Source: SIG351 sp045627045
GTDB lineage: Bacteria; Bacillota; Clostridia; HGM11327
Direction: 5' to 3'
Assembly: GCA_045627045.1 (NCBI GenBank)
Contig: JAZQMY010000054.1
Span: 19,991-83,990 of the forward strand
Length of the DNA stretch: 64,000 bases
Shown: piece after piece, positions 35,702-44,907 of the stretch
How the letters are laid out: each line of letters starts with the position of its first letter
Position numbering within the stretch: the first letter of the stretch is position 1
Position numbers and translations under genes: made by a program
Notes under the pieces: model-generated
What the model saw: only the letters and a program-made list of their open reading frames with translations
Told to the model about the DNA's origin: nothing
Database searches by the model: none

Positions 35702-36822
35702 TCATCGATCTCACTTTCTGCATCCGAGAGCTCGTCGAGCTCATCACTGAATGAGGAGTAGTCACCGAACATACCTGAATATTCGGATTTGTGCATTATA
35801 TGGATGGCATCAGGCTCGATGTAAAGACCGATGGATGCGCCCTCTGCGCAGTAGTCCGTTGTCTGGATCATCCACTTGAAGCCGCCGATGTCGACGATAA
35901 TTTCATAGTGAACACCCATGAACGTTACGGATGTGACGGTGCCGCAAAGCATTCCGGATTCGACCGGCACGATATCAACGTCCTCCGGTCTTACGACAAC
36001 GTCAACAGGCTCGTTCTTTTCAAAGCCTGAGTCAACGCAGTCGAATGTGTGCTTTGCAAACGTGACCCTTCTGTCCTCGTTCATGATGCCGTCGAGAATA
36101 TTACTTTCACCGATGAAGTCGGCAACGAATGCGTTTCTGGGTTCGTTGTAAATATCCGTAGGAGAGCCTATCTGCTGAATTTTGCCGTCGGCCATGACAA
36201 CGATGGTATCTGACATTGAGAGAGCCTCTTCCTGATCGTGAGTAACGAATATGAATGTGATTCCCGAAGCCTTCTGGATCTTCTTGAGCTCCTGTTGCAT
36301 ATCCTTACGAAGCTTGAGGTCGAGTGCGCCGAGAGGCTCATCGAGAAGAAGAAGCTTAGGGTGATTGATCATGGCTCTTGCTATTGCGACACGCTGCTGC
36401 TGACCGCCGGAGAGTGAATTCACGTTTCTCTCCTCAAAGCCTGCAAGCGCTACGAGCCTGAGCATTTCGGTTACACGCTCCTTTATCTCCTTCTTGGGAA
36501 CCTTCTTTTCACGAAGAGAGAATGCGACGTTTTCGAATACGTTAAGATGTGGGAAAAGAGCATACTTCTGGAAAACAGTATTGAGATTTCTCTTGTGAGC
36601 GGGAACATCGTTTATTCTCTTGCCCTCAAAGAGCACATCGCCTGTGGTAGGAGTGTCAAAGCCCGCAATGATACGGAGCGTTGTGGTTTTGCCGCAGCCC
36701 GAAGGGCCGAGAAGAGTAAGAAATTCATTCGGCTTTACGGCAAGCTCGATATTGTTGAGAACGGTGACTCCGTCCTCGTATGTTTTGGTTACATTTTCAA
36801 GTTTTACTATATAGTCATCCAT
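35698..36822 (-). CDS. potA: polyamine ABC transporter ATPase
   Basis: Energises polyamine uptake. 374 residues: Walker A GPSGCGKTT (about 39), Q-loop FQKYALFPH, signature LSGGQQQRVA (about 138), Walker B LLLLDEPLGALD, and a C-terminal TOBE/OB region (EPVDVVVRPEDV). The extreme C-terminus is acidic (ELDELSDAESEIDE). First structural gene of the operon, 17 bases after the regulator. Confidence 0.95.
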   Translation of the reverse strand: MDDYIVKLENVTKTYEDGVTVLNNIELAVKPNEFLTLLGPSGCGKTTTLRIIAGFDTPTTGDVLFEGKRINDVPAHKRNLNTVFQKYALFPHLNVFENVAFSLREKKVPKKEIKERVTEMLRLVALAGFEERNVNSLSGGQQQRVAIARAMINHPKLLLLDEPLGALDLKLRKDMQQELKKIQKASGITFIFVTHDQEEALSMSDTIVVMADGKIQQIGSPTDIYNEPRNAFVADFIGESNILDGIMNEDRRVTFAKHTFDCVDSGFEKNEPVDVVVRPEDVDIVPVESGMLCGTVTSVTFMGVHYEIIVDIGGFKWMIQTTDYCAEGASIGLYIEPDAIHIMHKSEYSGMFGDYSSFSDELDELSDAESEIDE

Positions 36823-36839
36823 ATTGATTTATCCTTCTG

Positions 36840-37373
36840 TCAGAAATTGGGAGGTGTTGAGACCCAGATGAACTTCAAGGGCCTTCTGTGCTTGTTTTCG
36901 ATGTAGTGTGTCGTTTCGGCAGGGTAATAGAACGACATATTCTTTTTTGCCGTGTAGACCCTGTCACCAATGTGAATATCCGCTATGCCGTCAAGAACAA
37001 AGCCCCATTCCTCACCGGAGTGCGGGTTCTCAAAAGCCGTGGAAGCTCCTTCCTTAAGCTCAACGAGTATGGGCTCCATATCGTTTTTCTGCGAGTCAGG
37101 GACGAGCCATGTTATTTTTGAATCTTCGTTTTCGGTGACAAACAAATCATTTTCGTCAAATACTATCTGACGGGCTTTACTTTCCGAAAAGAAATCACCG
37201 AGGTTTGTGCCGAGGCACTGAAGAATATCCGCAAGAGTGGAGATGGACGGAGAGGTCACGTCTGTTTCGAGCTGGGAGATATATCCCTTTGAAAGCTCTG
37301 TCCTGTCAGCAAGCTCCTGCTGAGTGAGTCCGTTTTTGATACGGAGATCTTTGATTTTTGCGCCGAGTTCCAT
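36840..37373 (-). CDS. XRE-cupin transcriptional regulator of the pot operon
   Basis: A 177-residue regulator of the PuuR-like type: N-terminal HTH (LRIKNGLTQQELADRT, about 8-25, with KGYISQLE) followed by a linker and a cupin domain (EEWGFVLDGIADI, HYIENKHRRP) that may sense a polyamine or metabolite. I chose the ATG at 37373 (MELGAKIKD), which has GAGG upstream. An upstream in-frame extension lacks similarity. It is the first gene of the operon, and two matching palindromes lie in its leader, so autoregulation is likely. Confidence 0.88.
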   Translation of the reverse strand: MELGAKIKDLRIKNGLTQQELADRTELSKGYISQLETDVTSPSISTLADILQCLGTNLGDFFSESKARQIVFDENDLFVTENEDSKITWLVPDSQKNDMEPILVELKEGASTAFENPHSGEEWGFVLDGIADIHIGDRVYTAKKNMSFYYPAETTHYIENKHRRPLKFIWVSTPPNF

Positions 37374-37463
37374 AATTTTCTTGCCTCTTTGTGTGTTTTT
37401 CTGTAATGCCGGATGATATGCCGGCTGTTTCCTATGAGGTGCATACGCACCGGAAAGCATCAC

Positions 37464-37478
37464 TAAACAAAAAGTTTA
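37464..37478. promoter_or_regulatory. candidate operator 1 of the pot operon
   Basis: TAAACAAAAAGTTTA, a TAAAC-N5-GTTTA palindrome in the leader of the regulator gene, matching operator 2 at both half-sites and 44 bases from it, center to center. Confidence 0.6.
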
Positions 37479-37498
37479 ATAAAACCTGCCTTTCGGCC

Positions 37499-37531
37499 AG
37501 CAATTACTAAACTCAAAGTTTAGTAATTGCT
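37499..37531. promoter_or_regulatory. candidate operator 2 of the pot operon
   Basis: A perfect inverted repeat of 15-base arms (37499-37513 and 37517-37531) with a 3-base centre. It contains TAAACTCAAAGTTTA at 37508-37522. It begins a few bases downstream of the predicted transcription start, so a bound repressor would block the polymerase. Confidence 0.75.
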
Positions 37532-37542
37532 AAACTGTGTAT

Positions 37543-37570
37543 ATTATATACATTTTCTGATTTTTGTCAA
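37543..37570 (-). promoter_or_regulatory. near-consensus promoter of the pot operon
   Basis: Minus-strand TTGACA (37570-37565), 16-base spacer and TATAAT (37548-37543). Start predicted near 37536, giving a leader of about 160 bases. Confidence 0.85.
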
Positions 37571-37720
37571 TAGGATTTTTTGCAAAATGAAAACTTTTTG
37601 TCAGTTTTTCGGGGAAACTAATGTTTTTTGACGGAAAAAGCCTTTGTCATCTTTACAAAAAATGAATTTTATTATATAATTATAATGAATAAGAATGCGG
37701 ATAAGGAGAAAATGCGAAAA

Positions 37721-38353
37721 ATGAGTACTATAAAGCTGACATGGGCAGGCCATTCTTCGTTCATTATTGAGGCTGACGGCTGTGCGATCATCACAGATCC
37801 GTTCGGCAGGGAATATGTTCCGGGACTTTGCTTTTCACCAAGAAGAGCAAATGCGGTTTTCTGCTCACATGAGCACAAGGACCATAACAACAGAGACGAT
37901 GTTGAAATTACCGGCGGTGCAGAGCTTGCTTTTTCAGTGACGGAGAAAGAGACCTTTCACGATGAAAAGAAGGGAAAGCTCCGTGGAAAAAATATTATCC
38001 GCGTATTTGAAGCGCACGGCATGAGAATCGCGCATCTGGGCGATCTCGGCTGCGGACTGACAAAGGACGAAGAAGAGTGGCTTTACGGAGCGGACTGTCT
38101 TCTCCTGCCGACAGGCGGCACATATACGATAAATGCGGCTGAGGCAAACAGGATTGCAGAGGCGGTGAAGCCAAGGGTGATCATCCCTATGCATTACAGG
38201 ACGGAGAAATTCGGCTTTGATGTGCTTGAAACACTTGAGGATTTTACAAAGCTCCGCAATGATATAATTTATACCGGTTCAACAACGATAGAGATAACGA
38301 AAGGAATGAAGGGCGGCACATATGTGCTCGTGCCCGGAGACCTGAAAAAATGA
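37721..38353 (+). CDS. metallo-beta-lactamase-fold hydrolase, UlaG-like
   Basis: A 210-residue zinc hydrolase of the UlaG-like MBL group. Metal-binding motifs are AGHSSF (about 10), CSHEHKDHNN (about 48), HLGDLG (about 105) and PMHYRTE (about 170). Substrate unknown. Start: ATG at 37721 (MSTIKLTWAGHSS) matches the family. Another at 37712 is only 3 bases from the AAGGAG site. Its stop overlaps the polA start by 4 bases, so both are probably co-translated. Confidence 0.85.
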   Translation: MSTIKLTWAGHSSFIIEADGCAIITDPFGREYVPGLCFSPRRANAVFCSHEHKDHNNRDDVEITGGAELAFSVTEKETFHDEKKGKLRGKNIIRVFEAHGMRIAHLGDLGCGLTKDEEEWLYGADCLLLPTGGTYTINAAEANRIAEAVKPRVIIPMHYRTEKFGFDVLETLEDFTKLRNDIIYTGSTTIEITKGMKGGTYVLVPGDLKK

Positions 38354-40896
38354 AAAAGATAATGATACTTGACGGGCACAGCATAGCTTTCAGAGCATTC
38401 CACGCAGTGCCTCCACTCACTACATCAAACGGTACACCTACCAATGCGGTGCTCGGCTTTATGAATATGCTCATGAAGATAAAGGAGCAGTACAGACCGA
38501 ACGCAGTATTTGCCGCATTTGATTTGCCCAAGCCCACATTCAGACACCTCATGTTTGACGGCTATAAGGCCGGCAGAGCAAAGACTCCCGAAGAAATGAT
38601 AATTCAGGTGGAGCTGCTGAAGGACCTTCTTGCCAAGATGGGCATTCACGTCATGACGGCAGAGGGCTTTGAGGCTGACGATATTCTCGGCACGCTCTCG
38701 GCAAAGGCGAATGCAGAAGGAATCAAGGCGTATCTCGTTACGGGAGATAAGGATTCCCTCCAGCTGATAAGCGAAAACACGAGCGTTCTTTATACGAAGA
38801 AGGGCGTATCGGAAATTGCCGAATTCGATGAAGCGCATTTTATGGAGGAATACGGCATTTCTCCCGCACAGTTCGTTGATTGCAAGGCGCTGATGGGAGA
38901 TAAGTCTGATAATATCCCCGGAGTTCAGGGGATCGGTGAGAAGACGGCAATAGATCTTCTGAAAAACTATTCCACGCTTGACGGGATTTATGAGAATATT
39001 CAGAGCATTTCTTCAAAGTCCGTAAAGTCAAAGCTGGAGGCATCAAAGGAGAGCGCATATGCAAGCAGGACACTTGCAACGATAGTGAAGAACGCACCTG
39101 TGGAGCTTCCGACGATATCCGATGAGGAATATGACATCAAGGCAACGGATGAGCTTTGCGACCTCCTCAGAATGCTTGAAATGAACAAGCTTCTTGCATC
39201 TCTCAGGACGGTGTCATTTGATGATGCCGGCGATGCCGCAGAAGAGGAAGACACGGAAACGGTGAATGCAGACGAAATGTCCGGAAAGGAGCTCAACGAA
39301 GAGATAATAAGCTCCGGAGAGCTTTCGGTTTTTGCGGGCGACAAGATTTTCTGGAGCGGCAGAACTGTTTATAAAACAGGAAAGAGTGCGGATGAGCTTT
39401 ATATGCTGCTCAGGCCCTCTTTTGAGAATGAAAATGTAAAGAAATATCTTCCTGATGTGAAGAAGGTGCTCCATACGGCAGACAAGCTCGGCTTTGCCGT
39501 GAAAAATGCGGCGTTTGACTACTCAGTTGCCGCATATGTTCTTGATGCGGTCGGCTTTAGGGACGGCTTTGATTATGTAGTCAGGAAATATATCAACTTT
39601 GACTGGAAAAAGAATATAAAATATCTGCCCGATCTCAAAAAGAATATGGACAGAGAGCTTGAAAAGCAGGGTATGTCTTCCCTCTATTACGAAATGGAGC
39701 ATCCGCTCATAACGGTGCTTTACGAAATGGAAAAAGAAGGCTTCAGAGTTGATGTGCCTATGCTTGAAAAGCTCGGAACAGAATACGATGGCAGAATTGA
39801 TGCGTTGAAAGAGAAAATCTATTCTCTTGCAGGATGCGAGTTCAATATCAACTCCACAAAACAGCTTGGAGAAGTCCTTTTTGTAAAGCTCGGTCTGCCT
39901 CCTGTCAAGAAGACGAAGACAGGCTTTTCAACGGACAACGAGGTGCTTGAAACGCTTGAGGAGAGAGGCGTTGAGATAGTGAAGTACATCATGGAGTACA
40001 GACAGCTCTCAAAGCTCAAATCCACATTCATTGACGGTCTGATAGAGGCGGCTGATGAAAACTCAAGAGTGCACACAACGTTCAACCAGACTGTTGCAAA
40101 CACGGGCAGACTCAGCAGCACAGATCCGAATCTTCAGAATATCCCCGTAAGAACGGCTGAAGGCGCAGAGATCAGAAGAGCTTTTGCGGCAACAGATGAC
40201 AGTTATGTGCTTGTTGACGCCGACTACTCACAGATTGAGCTCAGGGTGTTTGCACATCTTTCGGGCGATGAGAATTTCCGTGAGGCATTCCTTAACGGTG
40301 AGGATATTCACAGAAAGACGGCATCGCAGGTTTATCAGGTGCCATACGATCAGGTGACCGATGAGGAAAGAAGCAAGACAAAGGCGGTAAACTTCGGCAT
40401 CCTTTACGGAATGTCTGATTTCGGCCTTGCCAAGAGGCTTTCGGTTCCGCAGAATGAAGCAAAGGCGATAATAAATAATTATCTTTCAAGCTACCCGAGA
40501 GTGGATGAATTCATGAAGGCAAGCATTGAGTCTGCCAGAAAAACGGGAATGTGCGTGACATTGTCGGGCAGACAGAGAAAGTGCCCCGAAATCGAGGCAA
40601 AGAACTTTGCGGTAAGGCAGGCGGCGGAAAGAATTGCAATAAATATGCCTGTTCAGGGCTCTGCGGCGGATATCATCAAGATAGCGATGATAGATGTATT
40701 CAATGAGCTGAAAAAAAGCTGTCCTTCATCAAGACTTCTTCTTCAGGTGCACGATGAACTGATAGTGGAAGCGCCTGCAGAGGATGTTGAAAAGGTAAAG
40801 AACATACTGCGTGACAAGATGGAGAACGCAATAAAGCTTTCGGTACCGCTTGTTGCCGATATAGGCACGGGCAGGAACTGGAACGAAGCAAAGTGA
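38350..40896 (+). CDS. polA: DNA polymerase I
   Basis: Repair and Okazaki-processing polymerase, 848 residues. N-terminal 5'-3' exonuclease (DGHSIAFRAFHA, YLVTGDKDSLQL, GDKSDNIPGVQGIGEKTA), a degenerate 3'-5' exonuclease domain (about 300-460) without the DxE proofreading residues, and the polymerase with motif A DADYSQIELRVFAHLSGD, motif B KAVNFGILYG and motif C VHDEL. Proofreading is probably lost, as in many Gram-positive PolA. It overlaps the upstream hydrolase by 4 bases and is followed directly by coaE, a conserved order in Firmicutes. Confidence 0.97.
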   Translation: MKKIMILDGHSIAFRAFHAVPPLTTSNGTPTNAVLGFMNMLMKIKEQYRPNAVFAAFDLPKPTFRHLMFDGYKAGRAKTPEEMIIQVELLKDLLAKMGIHVMTAEGFEADDILGTLSAKANAEGIKAYLVTGDKDSLQLISENTSVLYTKKGVSEIAEFDEAHFMEEYGISPAQFVDCKALMGDKSDNIPGVQGIGEKTAIDLLKNYSTLDGIYENIQSISSKSVKSKLEASKESAYASRTLATIVKNAPVELPTISDEEYDIKATDELCDLLRMLEMNKLLASLRTVSFDDAGDAAEEEDTETVNADEMSGKELNEEIISSGELSVFAGDKIFWSGRTVYKTGKSADELYMLLRPSFENENVKKYLPDVKKVLHTADKLGFAVKNAAFDYSVAAYVLDAVGFRDGFDYVVRKYINFDWKKNIKYLPDLKKNMDRELEKQGMSSLYYEMEHPLITVLYEMEKEGFRVDVPMLEKLGTEYDGRIDALKEKIYSLAGCEFNINSTKQLGEVLFVKLGLPPVKKTKTGFSTDNEVLETLEERGVEIVKYIMEYRQLSKLKSTFIDGLIEAADENSRVHTTFNQTVANTGRLSSTDPNLQNIPVRTAEGAEIRRAFAATDDSYVLVDADYSQIELRVFAHLSGDENFREAFLNGEDIHRKTASQVYQVPYDQVTDEERSKTKAVNFGILYGMSDFGLAKRLSVPQNEAKAIINNYLSSYPRVDEFMKASIESARKTGMCVTLSGRQRKCPEIEAKNFAVRQAAERIAINMPVQGSAADIIKIAMIDVFNELKKSCPSSRLLLQVHDELIVEAPAEDVEKVKNILRDKMENAIKLSVPLVADIGTGRNWNEAK

Positions 40897-40910
40897 GGAC
40901 GGCTGTCGGT

Positions 40911-42773
40911 ATGAAGGTAATAGGGCTGACCGGAGGCATAGCTTCGGGCAAATCCACGGTATCGGCTTATCTGAAGGATAAGGGAATACCTGTAATAGAC
41001 TGTGATGTTGAGGCAAAAAGGATACTTGATCCCGGAGAAAAGGCTTACGGGGACGTTGTGAATGCGTTTGGCAGAGAGATTCTTTTTGAAGACGGAACAA
41101 TCAACAGAAAAAAGCTCGGGTCGATCATTTTCGGCAATGAAGAGAAGGTAAAGCTTCTCAATAGCCTGACACACCCTGAGGTAATAAGAAAAACGAATGA
41201 ATATCTTGAGGAATACAGAGCAAAGGGCTTTGAGCTTGCGGTGGTCGATGCGCCGCTTCTCATCGAGGCGGGAATGACGTCCGTGGCAGATGAGGTATGG
41301 CTTGTGTGGATACCCGAAGAAATGCAGATAGAAAGAGCAGTAAAAAGGGATGCCGCTTCAAGAGAACAGATCATAAACAGAATAAAAAGTCAGATGCCGT
41401 CTGAAGAGAAAAAGAAATTTGCAGACCGCATCATTTCAAATACGGGAACGGTGGAAGAACTCCTGAAGGAGGTTGACCGCCTGCTTTCACAGACACTTTC
41501 ACAGAAAAAGGAAGAAAGAAAAATGCAGGATTACGAAATAAGGGATATAACACTTGCCCCCGAGGGCAAAAGAAGAATTGAATGGGTAAAAAAGCATATG
41601 CCCATCCTTTCCGAATATGACAGGAGATACTCGGCTGAAAAGCCTCTCAAGGGCAAAAAGATAGCGGTATCGGTTCACCTTGAAGCAAAGACGGCATTTC
41701 TAGCACTCGTACTGAGAGACCTCGGAGCAGAGTGTGCCGTTACGGGATGCAATCCCCTTTCAACGCAGGACCCTGTTGCGGCGGCACTCGTTGAAGAAGG
41801 ACTCAGGGTTTACGGATTGAGAGGAGCTACTCCCGAGGAATACAACAGACATCTCAACAAGGCTCTTGACATTGAGCCTGACATAATAATCGATGACGGC
41901 GGAGATTTTGTAAATCTTCTTCACACGACAAGAAGAGAGCTTCTCCCGAAAATCATAGGCGGCTGCGAGGAAACGACAACGGGAATCATGCGTCTTCGCG
42001 CAATGGAAAGCGAGGGTGTTCTCGAGCTTCCCATGATAGCCGTAAACTATGCCGATTGCAAGCATCTTTTCGATAACAGATACGGCACAGGTCAGTCCGT
42101 ATGGGACGGCATAATGAGAACGACAAACCTCATCGTTGCAGGCAAGACGGTAGTCATTGCAGGCTACGGCTGGTGCGGCAGAGGTGCGGCGGCAAAGGCA
42201 AAGGGACTCGGAGCAAACGTAATAGTAACGGAGATCGATCCTGTCAAGGCAATCGAGGCTACAATGGACGGCTTCAGAGTAATGACGATGGATGAGGCGG
42301 CTCCTCTGGGAGACATATTCGTGACACTTACGGGCTGCAGAGACGTTATTACGGGAAGACACTTTGAGAAAATGAAGGACGGAGTGCTTCTTGCAAATGC
42401 AGGACATTTTGATGTTGAGGTCAATAAGGTCGATCTTGAAGCGATGAGCACAGAGACCTTCGAATCAAGAGCAAATATTATGACATACAGAATGGCTGAC
42501 GGCAGAGAACTCAATCTCCTTGCCGAGGGCAGACTTGTCAACCTTGCCGCAGGCGACGGACATCCTGCGGAGATAATGGATATGAGCTTTGCAATCCAGC
42601 TTCAGAGCGTTCTTTACCTCAACAAGATGGGCAAGACACTTGAAAACAAGCTTATCGAGGTTCCCCGTGAAATAGACCTTCAGGTAGCAGAGATAAAACT
42701 TGACAGCATGGGAATAAAAATCGACAAGCTTACAGAAGAGCAGAAGAAATACGTAAGCTCATGGAAAGAGTGA
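40911..42773 (+). CDS. coaE-ahcY: dephospho-CoA kinase fused to adenosylhomocysteinase-like enzyme
   Basis: One open frame encodes two enzymes. Residues 1 to about 196 are dephospho-CoA kinase (last step of CoA synthesis; P-loop GLTGGIASGKST, DAPLLIEAG). Residues 205-620 are an S-adenosylhomocysteine hydrolase-type NAD enzyme (STQD; GYGWCGRG Rossmann; catalytic Lys and Asp in CKHLFDNRYG). The joint is QKKEERKM. The start is probably the ATG at 40911; a GTG at 40893, overlapping polA, is possible. An AAGGAAG site 8 bases before an ATG at 41523 could also start a separate AhcY. This fusion is unusual. mtaD follows 17 bases later. Confidence 0.9.
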   Translation: MKVIGLTGGIASGKSTVSAYLKDKGIPVIDCDVEAKRILDPGEKAYGDVVNAFGREILFEDGTINRKKLGSIIFGNEEKVKLLNSLTHPEVIRKTNEYLEEYRAKGFELAVVDAPLLIEAGMTSVADEVWLVWIPEEMQIERAVKRDAASREQIINRIKSQMPSEEKKKFADRIISNTGTVEELLKEVDRLLSQTLSQKKEERKMQDYEIRDITLAPEGKRRIEWVKKHMPILSEYDRRYSAEKPLKGKKIAVSVHLEAKTAFLALVLRDLGAECAVTGCNPLSTQDPVAAALVEEGLRVYGLRGATPEEYNRHLNKALDIEPDIIIDDGGDFVNLLHTTRRELLPKIIGGCEETTTGIMRLRAMESEGVLELPMIAVNYADCKHLFDNRYGTGQSVWDGIMRTTNLIVAGKTVVIAGYGWCGRGAAAKAKGLGANVIVTEIDPVKAIEATMDGFRVMTMDEAAPLGDIFVTLTGCRDVITGRHFEKMKDGVLLANAGHFDVEVNKVDLEAMSTETFESRANIMTYRMADGRELNLLAEGRLVNLAAGDGHPAEIMDMSFAIQLQSVLYLNKMGKTLENKLIEVPREIDLQVAEIKLDSMGIKIDKLTEEQKKYVSSWKE

Positions 42774-42790
42774 CGGAAAGGCAAACGTAA

Positions 42791-44080
42791 ATGATAATAA
42801 CGAACGTTGACGTAATTACGTGCAATGATAAAAATGAGATCCTCAAGGGTGCAACCGTTGTAATAGAGGGAAAGAAAATCTCAAGAATAATCCCGAAGGG
42901 AAAGAACATTAAGATCGTTGAGGGAGAAGTGCTCGACGGAACGGGCAAGGTAATGCTTCCCGGTTTTATCGATACGCATACTCACTCGGCAATGACATTC
43001 CTCAGAAACTACGGAAACGATATGAACCTTCAGGATTGGCTTTTCAAGAAGGTATTCCCTGCGGAGGACAAGCTCGATGAGGAAGCAACATACAGCTTTT
43101 ACAGACTTGCGACATTGGAGTACATCCGCTCCGGCATCACAACTCACTGCGACAACTATTTCTTTATGAATGCGGCAGTAAAAGCGGTTGATGAAAGCGG
43201 ACTCAGGGCAGTTCTTGCAAGAAGCGTTTCGGGATGCTCTGACAAGAACTACAAGAAGCTTGAGGAAAGCGTGCTCTTCATGCAGGATAACAACGGTGCG
43301 GCTGACGGAAGGATCACAACAACATTGAGCCCGCACTCGATCTATACCAGTAACAAAGAGTACCTCAGAACGGTATTCACTGCGGCAAGAGAGCTTGATG
43401 CAGGAATACAGATGCATATCTCGGAAACGAAGAAGGAAGTGCTCGACTGCATGAACCAAAGAGGCGTTTCTCCTGTGGTATACATTGACAGACTCGGAGG
43501 ATTTGATACGAACGGAATCAAAATTGCGGCTCACTGTGTACATATTTCTGATAACGATATTGAGATAATGAAGAGAAAAAACGTATCAGTAGCGGCAAAC
43601 GTATGCAGTAACCTCAAGCTTGCAAGCGGAGTTCCGAATCTTGTTCATATGCAGGCAAGAGGTCTGAATGTTTCTCTTGGTACGGACGGCGCTTCTAGCA
43701 ATAATAACCTCAGCATGCTCAATGAAATGAGATTTGCTTCTCTCGTATCAAAGGGAGTAACGTTTGATCCTACCGTAATGAGCGCAATGGATGTGATCCG
43801 CATGGCTACTGTGAACGGAGCAAAGGCAATAGGCAGAGATGATCTCGGATCTGTTGAAGAAGGAAAGACTGCGGATCTTGTGCTTATAGATCTTTCTTCG
43901 GCATCGATTGCTCCTGTGAACGATATTGCAGCGGCAGTGGTATATTCGGCACAGTCGGCAGATGTTGACACTGTATTTGTAGACGGAAAGCTTCTTATGA
44001 AAGACAAAAAGGTGCTCACGGGAAATGAAGAGGAGATAAAATCAACAGCAAAGCACGCCACAGAAAGGATACTGGCCTGA
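42791..44080 (+). CDS. mtaD: 5-methylthioadenosine/S-adenosylhomocysteine deaminase
   Basis: An amidohydrolase (429 aa) that deaminates MTA and SAH to inosine derivatives. It has the metal motif DTHTHSAM (about 60), LQDWLFKKVFP, HISETKKE (about 210), HCVH (about 245) and LGTDGASSNNNL (about 290), all typical of MtaD/DadD. Adjacent to AhcY, it can send SAH through S-inosylhomocysteine instead of adenosine. The ATG follows GAAAGG. The terminal member of the polA operon; the next 140 bases to the response regulator show no hairpin of note. Confidence 0.92.
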   Translation: MIITNVDVITCNDKNEILKGATVVIEGKKISRIIPKGKNIKIVEGEVLDGTGKVMLPGFIDTHTHSAMTFLRNYGNDMNLQDWLFKKVFPAEDKLDEEATYSFYRLATLEYIRSGITTHCDNYFFMNAAVKAVDESGLRAVLARSVSGCSDKNYKKLEESVLFMQDNNGAADGRITTTLSPHSIYTSNKEYLRTVFTAARELDAGIQMHISETKKEVLDCMNQRGVSPVVYIDRLGGFDTNGIKIAAHCVHISDNDIEIMKRKNVSVAANVCSNLKLASGVPNLVHMQARGLNVSLGTDGASSNNNLSMLNEMRFASLVSKGVTFDPTVMSAMDVIRMATVNGAKAIGRDDLGSVEEGKTADLVLIDLSSASIAPVNDIAAAVVYSAQSADVDTVFVDGKLLMKDKKVLTGNEEEIKSTAKHATERILA

Positions 44081-44220
44081 TTTTTACGGATAATCTGTAA
44101 TATTTCATATACCGTCACCTAAAAAGAATAATCAGACACAGAATCTGTTCACAATATTGTCACATTAATGAAATAAAATATAAACAGTAGCGATATTTCG
44201 CTGAAAGGAGACAAGACACC

Positions 44221-44907
44221 ATGGCAAAAATACTTGTAGTTGATGATGAAGCTGGCATCAGAAACATAATAAGAAAATATGCTGTTTTTGAAGGACATGA
44301 AATAGAAGAATCGGCAAACGGAATGGATGCAATAGAGCTTTGCAAGCAGAATGTTTTCGATCTTGTAATCATGGACGTTATGATGCCGGAGCTTGACGGC
44401 TTTTCAGCCGTAAGAGAAATCAAAAAGATTTATGATGTACCGGTAATAATGCTTTCTGCAAGAACAGAGGAGTATGACAAGATTCACGGCTTTGAAATCG
44501 GCGCTGACGATTACGTTATAAAGCCATTTTCCCCGAAGGAGCTTATGCTCAGAATAAATGCGGTTTTGCGCAGATGCACAAGCACAGTGGCTCCAAAGGA
44601 AACAACGGAACAGCATAATATAGTTAAATACGGCAGAATAACGATAGATTACACAGGCAGATACGTTTTTATCGATGATCAGAGGATAAGCCTTACTCCC
44701 AAGGAATATGATCTGCTCTTCTACCTTGCAAAAAACAAGAACATTGCGCTTACAAGAGACGTGATACTCAATAACGTCTGGGGCTACGATTTTTACGGCG
44801 ATGACAGAACACTTGATACTCATATCAAGCTTTTAAGAAAGTCATTGGGCGAGTGCAGCTCCTACCTTGTAACGTTGAGAGGTGTAGGATACCGTTTTGA
44901 GGTCTGA
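44221..44907 (+). CDS. OmpR/PhoB-type response regulator
   Basis: A 228-residue regulator: receiver domain with acidic pocket VVDDE (5-9), phospho-acceptor Asp in LVIMDVMMPELDG (about 53), Thr/Ser and Lys (IKPFSPKE, about 101), then a winged helix (LTPKEYDLLFYLAKN, GVGYRFEV). It pairs with the sensor kinase gene that overlaps its end by 11 bases. Targets unknown; the lipoprotein gene downstream is a candidate. Confidence 0.95.
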   Translation: MAKILVVDDEAGIRNIIRKYAVFEGHEIEESANGMDAIELCKQNVFDLVIMDVMMPELDGFSAVREIKKIYDVPVIMLSARTEEYDKIHGFEIGADDYVIKPFSPKELMLRINAVLRRCTSTVAPKETTEQHNIVKYGRITIDYTGRYVFIDDQRISLTPKEYDLLFYLAKNKNIALTRDVILNNVWGYDFYGDDRTLDTHIKLLRKSLGECSSYLVTLRGVGYRFEV

